Assembly (NCBI RefSeq): GCF_000429245.1
Contig: NZ_KE386870.1
Location: 26,773-90,772 of the forward strand
Length of the DNA: 64,000 nt
Direction of reading: 5' to 3'
Source: Schaalia georgiae DSM 6843
GTDB taxonomy: Bacteria; Actinomycetota; Actinomycetes; Actinomycetales; Actinomycetaceae
Positions 36,193 through 43,792 of this stretch are shown in pieces. A program made the position numbers and the translations under genes. Below the pieces are notes generated by a model. The model worked only from the letters and a program-made list of their open reading frames with translations. It ran no database searches and was not told the DNA's origin. Each line of letters starts with the position of its first letter. Within the stretch, counting starts at the first letter, position 1.

Positions 36193-36211
36193 TGATACGG
36201 AAGGGGGCGGT

Positions 36212-36595
36212 ATGCGTTTCGATGACACGCGCCCCATCTGGATCCAACTGGTCGAAGCCTTCAGCCAGAAGATCGCCTCGGGCCAGTGGGCTCCAGCCTC
36301 GAAGATCCCCAGCGTCCGCGAACTCGCCATCGACGCCGGGGTCAATCCCAATACCGTCCAACGCGCGCTCAGCCGGCTCGACGCCGACGGGCTCACCGTC
36401 GCCGAACGCGCCCAAGGGCGCTTCGTCACCAGTGACACGGAGGCGATCGCCAGGGCGCGGGCCGAACTCGCCCGCCAGGCAACCGACTCCCACATCGCCA
36501 CCGTCCGCCAACTCGGAATCGGGCGCGACGAAGCGGTCAGCCTGCTCAACGCGCGGTGGATCGACAATCCCCCAGAAGGAGGGCACGGACAATGA
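36212..36595 (+). CDS. GntR family regulator, YtrA subfamily
   Basis: 127 residues. A winged helix-turn-helix of GntR type (PIWIQLVEAFSQKIASGQW; KIPSVRELAIDAGVNPNTVQ; RALSRLDADGL) is followed by only about 50 residues of helical C-terminus, the mark of the YtrA subfamily, whose members control ABC transporters next to them and respond to envelope-active compounds. The gene overlaps the ATPase gene by four bases (ATGA). AAGGGGG precedes the ATG. Confidence 0.9.
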   Translation: MRFDDTRPIWIQLVEAFSQKIASGQWAPASKIPSVRELAIDAGVNPNTVQRALSRLDADGLTVAERAQGRFVTSDTEAIARARAELARQATDSHIATVRQLGIGRDEAVSLLNARWIDNPPEGGHGQ

Positions 36596-37296
36596 CACCA
36601 ACGGCACCCATCATCCACATCGAGCACTTGACGAAGGCCTACCGGGGGCGCCCCGCGCTCGTCGGGCTCGACCTCGACCTCCACCCCGGGCGCATCGTCG
36701 GCCTCGTCGGGCCCAACGGCTGCGGCAAGACGACTCTGCTCAAGATCCTTGCCGGCGTCCTCGCCGATTGGACCGGCACCGTCGCCATCGACGGGATCGC
36801 TCCCGGAGTCGAAACCAAGCGTCGCGTCGCGTTCCTGCCCTCCGCGGCCTTCCTGGACCCGGCGCTCACGCCCGGCGCGGCCGTCCGCCTCTACTCCAGG
36901 TTCTTCGAGGACTTCGACGCCGACAAGGCGATGTCCTCCATCCGCTTCTTCGACCTCCCCCTCGACCGCACGCTCAAGGAGATGTCGAAGGGAATGGGCG
37001 AGAAACTGCAGATCTGTCTCACCATGGCGCGCAAGGCGCGGCTCTACCTGCTCGACGAGCCGATCTCCGGAATCGACCCCGCGGCCCGCGACATCATCCT
37101 CGAGGGGATCCTCCGAGACTTCGACGAGGACGCCCTCATGCTCATCTCCACCCACCTGATCTCCGACATCGAATCCATCCTCGACGAAGTCGTCATGCTC
37201 AAAGAGGGCCGACTGCACCGCGCCGGCCCAGTCGACGACCTCCGCGACGAATACGGCATGTCACTCGACGCGCTGTTCCGGAAGGAGTACCGCTAA
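36592..37296 (+). CDS. ABC transporter ATP-binding protein (YtrA-linked)
   Basis: 234 residues. Walker A GPNGCGKTT, Q-region LPSAAFLDPALT, signature MSKGMGEKLQ (a divergent SGGQ), Walker B LYLLDEP with DEPISGIDP, and H-loop STHLISD. The signature divergence is usual in this exporter group. Coupled to the regulator upstream and, by a one-base overlap, to the permease downstream. Confidence 0.9.
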   Translation: MTPTAPIIHIEHLTKAYRGRPALVGLDLDLHPGRIVGLVGPNGCGKTTLLKILAGVLADWTGTVAIDGIAPGVETKRRVAFLPSAAFLDPALTPGAAVRLYSRFFEDFDADKAMSSIRFFDLPLDRTLKEMSKGMGEKLQICLTMARKARLYLLDEPISGIDPAARDIILEGILRDFDEDALMLISTHLISDIESILDEVVMLKEGRLHRAGPVDDLRDEYGMSLDALFRKEYR

Positions 37297-38114
37297 TGCT
37301 CACCACACTCTTCGCGCAGGAAGTGCGCTCGCTCGCGCCGAAGACCGGCGTCATCGCCGGAATCGGGACCCTCGTGATCGCTGTGTCCCTGGGGCTCTCC
37401 TCGGCCATCGCGGTCCCGCCCGTATCGGGCGTCCTGTTGATCGCGAGCATTGGGACGCTCATCATGGTCCCCTTCGCCATGCTCATTCAGGTGGCGGTCG
37501 CCTACTGGAAGTCCATGCACTGCGACGCCGGCTACTTCACGCACACGCTCCCAGCAACGGGTGCGCAGCTCTACTGGGCGAAGACCCTGTTCGCCTATTG
37601 CGTGAGCCTGCTCAGCATCCTCTTCTGGATTGTCGGCTTCCTCGCCGTCGTCTGGCAGGCTTCGATGATGTCCGGCGCCCAGTTCGGGCGGATCGTGTCG
37701 GAGGTCGTTGATTCTTGGAACGCGCTCCCCCTGGTGCTCAGGGTCCTCCTCGTCCTCAACACCCTCCTACTGCCCGCGAACTGCGCGTTCCCGATAGCAG
37801 CCGTCATGAGCATCGGCGCACAGGGACGGTGGAACCACCTCGGGTTCGGCGCCCCGGTCATCGGACTCGTCCTCCTCTACCTCGTCGACCAGGTGGCGGC
37901 CGTGGCGGGGGTGCTCCTGCTCCCCGGCGGCATCGACACGGAGACCGGAGGCTTCACGTGGAAGACCATGCTGCCGGAAATCGTCCGATCAGCGAGTAGC
38001 GGATCGCCAGTGACATTCGTCGGCGTGGGCTATATCGTGACGACTGCGCTCGTCACCGTCACAGTGGTGTGGTGGGGGATCCGCTCGCTGAACCGGCACC
38101 TGTCCTTGCGCTAA
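37296..38114 (+). CDS. ABC transporter permease (YtrA-linked)
   Basis: 272 residues with six predicted membrane segments (for example VIAGIGTLVIAVSLGLSSAI, LIASIGTLIMVPFAMLIQVA, LFAYCVSLLSILFWIVGFLA, VTTALVTVTVVWWGI). No extracytoplasmic domain. It resembles ABC-2 type permeases of small exporters only loosely; assignment rests on topology and on the operon with a YtrA-type regulator and ATPase. Confidence 0.8.
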   Translation: MLTTLFAQEVRSLAPKTGVIAGIGTLVIAVSLGLSSAIAVPPVSGVLLIASIGTLIMVPFAMLIQVAVAYWKSMHCDAGYFTHTLPATGAQLYWAKTLFAYCVSLLSILFWIVGFLAVVWQASMMSGAQFGRIVSEVVDSWNALPLVLRVLLVLNTLLLPANCAFPIAAVMSIGAQGRWNHLGFGAPVIGLVLLYLVDQVAAVAGVLLLPGGIDTETGGFTWKTMLPEIVRSASSGSPVTFVGVGYIVTTALVTVTVVWWGIRSLNRHLSLR

Positions 38115-38163
38115 GGCACGGCCGGGCACGAGAAGGGCCTAATACTAGCGTTAGCTGCTCCGG

Positions 38164-38292
38164 TCCGCCAGCGAGGGCACGGCGGTCTCGGGCTTCGCGG
38201 GGACCGGCCTGGCCGGAGTCGTGCCCGTCCTGCTCCACGCCACGGCGAACCTGGCGGTGGGCTGGGGCGCGCCCTTTGGCCTGCTGTCCTGA
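38164..38292 (+). pseudogene. hydrophobic C-terminal relic
   Basis: A 42-codon open stretch without a start encodes GFAGTGLAGVVPVLLHATAN and LAVGWGAPFGLLS before a stop, like the last membrane span of an integral membrane protein. Nothing upstream continues it. The rest of 38115-38513 shows no gene. Confidence 0.3.
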
Positions 38293-38390
38293 GCCGGGCC
38301 TGGCCCACCACAGGGCACGGGGCGCGTTCATGCCCGTTACCGCTGATAGCAGGCTGTTCCTGCCTCCTGCGGGAAAGGCCCCCTCGCACC

Positions 38391-38417
38391 GCGCTGGGCC
38401 CGGCCCGGGCCCAGCGC
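38391..38417. repeat. 27-base perfect palindrome
   Basis: GCGCTGGGCCCGG, one C, CCGGGCCCAGCGC. It lies about 100 bases before the next gene. It may be a terminator or protein-binding site; no T-run follows. Confidence 0.5.
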
Positions 38418-38513
38418 GGACACTAAGGGAACTCACGCCGGACGTTGAGGATTCGTGCAGACTCCTATGATGTTGTGGGAGCAACACGCGACGAGCCCCT
38501 CGAAAGGAACCCA

Positions 38514-39440
38514 GTGGAACCAATGACCGCCTCATTCGTCCCGGCGAGCCCGGACCTGATCTGGATGGTGTTCATCCAGCAGGTGCTCGTCCTCATCGCG
38601 TGGGTCATCGGCCTCGTCGTGCGCCGTGTGCTGAAGAACCGCATGACCATGTCGACGGCGTCGGCGACCCTGACCGGACTGGCCGGGCTGTGGGGCGGCC
38701 TGGTCATCGCGGGATGGATCTTCGATTCGGGCGACTTGTGGAAGCCGGGGATGATCGGGTTCGCCGCCGTGGTCGCAGTGCTCGTCGTCAGCGCGGTGGC
38801 TGTGGTCCTCGCCCGCCTCAACCCGCGCCAGGGCCTGCCCTCGATCAGCGAGACCGCCGCGCTGGGGGAGTCGGAGACCCGCGAGTTCAAGTCCTCGGCC
38901 CGTTGGAACGTGCGCACCGGGAAGCGCGACGAGGCGATGGAGACGGTCATCGCGAAAACGGTGTCGGCCTTCCTCAACTCCGGAGGGGGCACGCTGCTGA
39001 TCGGCGTGGACGACGAGGGGCGCCTCATCGGCCTCGACGACGACTACGCGACGCTGAAGAGCCCGGACGCGGACCGCTTCGAACTGTGGATGCGCGGAAT
39101 GTGGGGCCAGCGCCTGGGAACCAACGCCGCGGCCCTGCCGATCCTGGATTTCGCCTCGGCGCCCTCGGGCGGCGAGGTGTGCCGGGTGACCATCCCTCCC
39201 TCGCCCCGCCCTGTGTACCTGCTGGGCCCGAAGGGGAAGGGCGCTCCCGAACTGTGGGTGCGCGTCGGCAACTCGACGCGGCGCCTCGAGGTCTCCGACG
39301 CGGTCCTCTACGTGTCGCAGCGGTGGCCCGAGGCGGTGCGCGTCTCCTTCTGGACCCGGCTGCGCATGTACTTCGTCCTGCGCAACCGCGAGCGGCCGGC
39401 GCATCTGCCCCGCGCGGTGGAGAAGGCGTTGCGGGGCTAG
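38514..39440 (+). CDS. membrane-anchored Schlafen/AlbA_2 domain protein
   Basis: 308 residues. Three N-terminal membrane spans (IQQVLVLIAWVIGLVV; TLTGLAGLWGGLVIAGWIF; GFAAVVAVLVVSAVAVVLA) precede an AlbA_2/Schlafen-type domain: LGESETREFKSSARWN, then AKTVSAFLNSGGGTLLIGVD and EGRLIGLDDDYATL. AlbA_2 domains bind or cleave nucleic acids and are frequent in defence-type loci. GTG at 38514 fits AAAGGA five bases upstream. The C-terminal codons and stop are partly duplicated downstream (60-base repeat). Function unknown; a membrane-tethered nucleic-acid-acting protein is the natural reading. Confidence 0.82.
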   Translation: MEPMTASFVPASPDLIWMVFIQQVLVLIAWVIGLVVRRVLKNRMTMSTASATLTGLAGLWGGLVIAGWIFDSGDLWKPGMIGFAAVVAVLVVSAVAVVLARLNPRQGLPSISETAALGESETREFKSSARWNVRTGKRDEAMETVIAKTVSAFLNSGGGTLLIGVDDEGRLIGLDDDYATLKSPDADRFELWMRGMWGQRLGTNAAALPILDFASAPSGGEVCRVTIPPSPRPVYLLGPKGKGAPELWVRVGNSTRRLEVSDAVLYVSQRWPEAVRVSFWTRLRMYFVLRNRERPAHLPRAVEKALRG

Positions 39441-39571
39441 GGCGCCGGTGTTTGCCCGCTGCTGTTCTCGGTCTGGTGGGAGGAGGCACTGCGGGGCTAG
39501 GGCGGCGTTGCTTCCCGCTGCTGGTCCTGGTCTGCTTGGAGGAGGCACTGCCCGGCCAGCGCGCCGGTAGA
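39421..39571. repeat. 60-base tandem repeat, 2.5 units, over the gene end
   Basis: Units start at 39421, 39481 and 39541 (the last offset by one base). Each begins GAGNAGGC and carries TGCGGGGCTAGGGC, so the last codons and the TAG stop of the AlbA_2 gene are copied into the intergenic space. Confidence 0.7.
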
Positions 39572-39607
39572 CTGGACGGCGGACACTGATGAGAGGAGTG
39601 CGAAGGC

Positions 39608-40696
39608 ATGCGACTGCGCAAGACCCTGCCGGAGGACATCGAAGAGATCATCGCGTCGGGAGACCTCGGCGCCGTAGCGCGGGCGGTGGAGGGCTGCGAG
39701 GTCGGCGCCTCCCTGCCGGGCCGTGCGTATGAACCCCGCCTCATGCACTTCCCCGCCTCGCAGGAGATCACAGCGTTCCTGTTGGAGCGCGGCGAGGACA
39801 TCAATTCCCGGGACGGCTACGGGCACACCCCGGTGCACTCGCGCGTCATGAGCAGGCGCGTCGACCAGATCCCCTACCTCGTCTCACGCGGCGCCGACAT
39901 CAACGCCCGGGACCGAGAGGACTGCACACCGCTCTTCAACGCCGTCAGAATGCTGGGGGCCGACGATGTCGAGCGCATGATCTCCTGGGGCGCGGACGCC
40001 CGAGCGGTCGCGAAGTCGCGGTTCCGCGGCAAGACGACGCTCACGGAGCACACGCTGGGCGAAGAAGTGCTCTTCGACGCCCCGCGCGCCCTCGAGGTCA
40101 TCCGCGTTCTCCTCGCCCACGGCGCGCCCACCGGGAAGCGCGAACGCGAGTCCCTGCGCTCGATGGACAGCCTGCGCTGCGCCTTCATCTCGCACGGGCA
40201 CTCGGACATCCCGGATTCCCGATTCGACGAGGCGGTGGCCGCGCTGGCCCAGCTGTGCGCCCTGTTCGGGGTGGAACAGCGCCAGGCGGTGCCCGCCCCG
40301 GTGCTGGGGGAAAGACTGGAGATCGACGAATCCGCCCCGGTCGGCCGTCAGTACGACGACCTGTGGGACAGGCTCGTCCCCGTCAGCGGGCAGTCCGCCT
40401 CTTTGCAGGGCGAGGTCATCCGGATCGCGGGGAAAGTCGCCTACGAGGTCTACGACAACGGCTGCGTCAACTGGGGGAGTAGTTTCAACATGCTCCTCGA
40501 CCAGTTCCTGTCGATCATCACCTCGCGTACGAGCCTGCCGCCGGATGATGTCGAGCGCGCCAGGGCCGCCGTGGACTCGCTGAAAGCGGAGAGCATGGAG
40601 ACCCAGGCGTGCGACGATCTCATCAGGCTGGCGGTGCGCTGGGTGCGCCTCAACCCTGTGCTGATCGCCACGGACGTCCCAGACGTGGGCCGTTGA
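39608..40696 (+). CDS. ankyrin repeat protein
   Basis: 362 residues. Two clear ankyrin repeats lie at about residues 50-115: LLERGEDINSRDGYGHTPVH and YLVSRGADINARDREDCTPL, with more degenerate repeats after (VERMISWGADARAVAK; VIRVLLAHGAPTG). The C-terminal 170 residues are not recognised. No signal peptide. ATG with GAGGAG 11 bases upstream. It follows a nucleic-acid-type membrane protein and precedes an AT-rich gene in a variable region; a role in protein binding only can be claimed. Confidence 0.82.
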   Translation: MRLRKTLPEDIEEIIASGDLGAVARAVEGCEVGASLPGRAYEPRLMHFPASQEITAFLLERGEDINSRDGYGHTPVHSRVMSRRVDQIPYLVSRGADINARDREDCTPLFNAVRMLGADDVERMISWGADARAVAKSRFRGKTTLTEHTLGEEVLFDAPRALEVIRVLLAHGAPTGKRERESLRSMDSLRCAFISHGHSDIPDSRFDEAVAALAQLCALFGVEQRQAVPAPVLGERLEIDESAPVGRQYDDLWDRLVPVSGQSASLQGEVIRIAGKVAYEVYDNGCVNWGSSFNMLLDQFLSIITSRTSLPPDDVERARAAVDSLKAESMETQACDDLIRLAVRWVRLNPVLIATDVPDVGR

Positions 40697-41064
40697 CGGG
40701 CGTCGCCGCGCGGTGGTGCTCGCGCAATTATAAGTCCTACGCTACTAGTATGGTTAGTCTGGGTCAGTGACTTTGAGTAGAGCTGTTGTCTCTAAGGAAT
40801 CGCGTGTTGGTTCTGATGTGGAGTTTGAATGTGCAGGATCCGTTGAGAGGACTTTCGAAACTGGATTGTTCCAGGTATGACGGAGGCTTTGAATCCGTGG
40901 AAGGGTGAGAATTCGTGCCCGCAGATGGGAAAGTGCCCTGATGGACTTAGGTGACGTGTGATTCTATTGACGCTGGACGCCTCGGTCGATCCGCCTTCCA
41001 GGCCGCTCGAAACCGGTGGTCTAGCACACCGTCTACACCGTTAAATACAGGGAGCCTGTAAAAT
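40697..41064. other. 368-base AT-rich gap
   Basis: Composition changes abruptly from high GC to roughly half AT near 40730. No gene is supported. A 25-codon open frame from ATG at 40878 is seen but nothing backs it. Confidence 0.4.
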
Positions 41065-41799
41065 GTGAAGAACTATGTTGGGTGGTACCATTCGACTATG
41101 GTCGATAGTGTTTCAGTTTTTCGTGACAGTCGTTTTAAGGGGTTTGTGTATAAATATGGGATGCAGTCTGTTTTAATACTAGCGATAATGATTCTGTTTT
41201 CTTGTTTTACTTGTCAGCTGTCGCGTCGTATGGGTGATGGGTTTGATGGTAATTTGGTTCTATTTTTGGTGCGGGCGCTAATGCTGCCTACCGTGGCTCT
41301 GTTGATAGGGTTTCTATTTGATGGCGGTCGAATGGGGGGAATTGTTGGCGTTCAGTTAGTTTGTGTTGCCACATTTGCTCTGGCTCTTTGTGTAGCATAT
41401 TATGTTATTGCGAGCGATGCGCCGATTGCATTTTCTTCTGCGAATGGATTGGAGGGTGTTGTGTCGCTATATGAGGCCCGGTATGTTAATATTCTTTGTG
41501 TTCTGGGTCTTTCAGTGCAGTTGTTTGTTGTTTGTTTCGAGAATATGTATCAGAGTGCGAAGATGGCTGTTGGCGGTGTGTTGGCGGTGGTATCTCTTCT
41601 GTTGCCTCGTCTTCTTGAATCTTACGAGTTTGCGCAGGCGATTCGTCTTGATCGGAGCGATGAGGAATATAAGTTTGTAGCGCACGCTTCTGAACTTTCT
41701 CTTTCTGCTGCGTTGTCGTTATCGGTTGTGTTTGTGCTGGCGGCTATTCTACCGTCTTGGGGAGTGAATGTTCGCAGGTGGATTGATAGTAGGGTTTAG
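41065..41799 (+). CDS. AT-rich predicted membrane protein, unknown
   Basis: 244 residues with five or six membrane spans (SVLILAIMILFSCFTCQLS; LFLVRALMLPTVALLIGFLF; VQLVCVATFALALCVAYYVI; ILCVLGLSVQLFVVCFENM; GGVLAVVSLLLPRLL; SAALSLSVVFVLAAILPSWG). Base composition is in the mid-40s % GC by eye, and codons end in T/A, in sharp contrast to every neighbour. This indicates recent horizontal acquisition. GTG with GGGAG about ten bases upstream; an internal ATG at 41098 is an alternative. No family recognised. Confidence 0.65.
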   Translation: MKNYVGWYHSTMVDSVSVFRDSRFKGFVYKYGMQSVLILAIMILFSCFTCQLSRRMGDGFDGNLVLFLVRALMLPTVALLIGFLFDGGRMGGIVGVQLVCVATFALALCVAYYVIASDAPIAFSSANGLEGVVSLYEARYVNILCVLGLSVQLFVVCFENMYQSAKMAVGGVLAVVSLLLPRLLESYEFAQAIRLDRSDEEYKFVAHASELSLSAALSLSVVFVLAAILPSWGVNVRRWIDSRV

Positions 41800-42593
41800 C
41801 TGGGTTAAGAGTGTTTTTGTGATCATTCTTCTAGTTCTTCTAATGAGGTTGATATAGTGTCGCGATTCGTGATCTTCTAAGGATCTTGCGCGCAATGTTG
41901 TTCGCTCTGCGGCTTTTTGTTCCCACTGTAGTCGGTGAGCTTGTGGCTACTGTCTGCCTGTTGGTGGAGGGTCTCTTTTTCGGCGTTGATGATCGCCCCA
42001 TTCTCTGGTGTCCCGTCCAAAGTGCAGGCCGCTTAGGGGCTCTTCGCGGTTTTGGGGGTGGGTGAAGTTTGCATAGAGTCGGGGTCTGCCGGATGGTTGA
42101 GGTTGCTGCACAACGATCATCTGGGAGGCCCCGGCGCGCGTTACGATACCTTTTCCGCTCCGGACATGGCGACCTATTGCGAACTGGGGGGCTCTGGGGC
42201 TGGTGGCGGTGAGCTTGCGCGAGGAGGCGGATAGTTTCGTCGTGAAGTGTCGGGTCGCTGATCCGGTTCCGTGGCGCCCCATGTGCGGGTGCTCTGCCCG
42301 CTCACATGGGACGCGCCCCCGCCTGTTGGCCCATGACCCAAAGGGGCGCCGCACCACGGCCCTGTTGGTGCGATGACCTCACCAGGGTGCGCCAGCACGG
42401 GCCGAGTTCTCCTGCGGCGCCCTGCGCTGGGCCCTGGTGTCCCTGATCGTAGGCGTTCAGTTGTCTGTGTGTCCTCTTTGGTTTGGAAGGATTGATACGT
42501 GGTGGCTGGTGGTGTGGTGGTTCGTGTTGGTGGGTGTGGGTGTGGTGGAGTAGTTGTGTTCCTGTGGGGTGTTGGGCGGTTTGTTCGAGCGGA
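41800..42593. other. non-coding accessory gap
   Basis: About 800 bases with no supported gene. The GC content rises back toward genome level after about 42000. Frames on the minus strand here are His/Pro/Thr-rich translations of non-coding DNA. Confidence 0.45.
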
Positions 42594-43330
42594 TTGATTC
42601 GGGTGGGGCTGGTGATCACTGGGACTGGTGGCCTGCTGCCCGCTTTGCTCGAGGAGTGGCCCCTGGAACGCGGGTTGGCCGCTGAGTTGACCGGTCATCT
42701 GGGATTGTGGGAGGGGCCGGGTCGGTTCCGTTGGCGCGTCCCAGCACGGGGAAGCGGGAGTGCGGCCAAGGACTGTCGGCCTCGGAGGTGGGGCCCTCCG
42801 GGACCGGTGGCCCCCATGGTGCTGGGCGGGCTCGCTCGGCGCCGCGGAGGGCAGCGCAAGGGGGGGTGGTGCCGGCCCGGGCGGGCCAGGACCGGGGTGA
42901 TCCATCGGCTTGATCCGCGCGGGGGGGCATGACGGTGCGCGAATTGGCCACCGCCTGGCGTCCACGATCGGTGCGGCCTCTGAGCGCGGGAACGATCCGC
43001 GAAGATCACTGACGCGGTGGGCCGGAGCCGTCCAGCGGGCTGTGCGCGCGGGCTTTTGCAGGCCTTCCTTCCCCGTGGTCCACCCCGGGGCGCGATCCGC
43101 GCCCATGGCCCCGGGCCCGCTGCCCCCAGACGGTGGCGACGTGGGACAGGGCCCAGGCCGGTTCACGCTGTTCCCTGGGCTTCCCGCCCACAGGGGCGCC
43201 GCGTCGTGTCTCCCCCACTGGCGCGGGAGGTGCCCCCTCCACCAACGCTATTGAGTCCGCGAGCGACCAACTGCGCACAGGACATCGGAGGAACCGCGGC
43301 CACTAGTTTCCTCCGACGAGGCCGCAGACA
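42594..43330 (+). pseudogene. IS256-type transposase relic, frameshifted and internally deleted
   Basis: Pieces of an IS256-family transposase appear in order but in different frames. GLVITGTGGLLPALLEE and LAAELTGHLG (42604-42710) match the N-terminal conserved region. GMTVRELATAW (from 42926) and KITDAV (43002-43019) match the start of the catalytic domain. VATWDRAQAG...SLGFPP and TNAIESASDQLR (43241-43258 encode TNAIES) match the C-terminal catalytic block, followed by RNRGH and a stop. The catalytic middle is mostly missing, so the element is dead. Confidence 0.7.
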
Positions 43331-43792
43331 AATCTACTGTGGCCAGCAGACCCGCAACAGCGACGAGCGCGCCCAAGAGCGCGACAAGGACCAGGGCGAA
43401 CCCGCCAGCGAACGCACCGCCCCACCCCGCCCCATACCAAGGCCAACCCACCACCAACCGCAGAACAAGCCCCAGCACGAACCCACCGCCCCCCACCCCG
43501 ACCGGACCACCCCCCACCTCTAACCCGCACACACAAATAACGACAGACTCACCGCTCCCTGGTCAGGGCAGTGGCCTCCACCACCCACGCCTGCGTTAGA
43601 CCTCAGCCGCTTCGCAACAGGTCGTTCCCCTCATCAGCGGTCACCAGTGCCTGGTGCTCCACCGGGAACCACTGACAAGGTAACGGGAGGGGCCCCGGGC
43701 CATGCGGCCCGGGACCCCTCGCAGCATTACCGCGGGTGGACTCACGAAGCGCTCACCCGCGGCGCCTGCAAAACAGGCGCGCGGTCAACAGT
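43331..43792. other. non-coding gap after the IS relic
   Basis: Pro/Thr-rich open frames only; no gene supported. It holds the terminator hairpin of the DEAD-box gene. Confidence 0.45.
43687..43720 (-). terminator. hairpin downstream of DEAD-box helicase gene
   Basis: GAGGGGCCCCGGGCC and GGCCCGGGACCCCTC pair around ATGC with one mismatch, 73 bases beyond the helicase stop. Confidence 0.6.

Noticed and set aside
38391..38417. 27-base palindrome as terminator of the exporter operon
   Set aside because: It lies nearly 280 bases after the permease stop and is not followed by T residues; kept only as a palindrome.
43340..43600. Pro/Thr-rich open frames as a surface protein
   Set aside because: No start with ribosome site, overlapping frames with similar bias, and position in IS debris indicate non-coding DNA.
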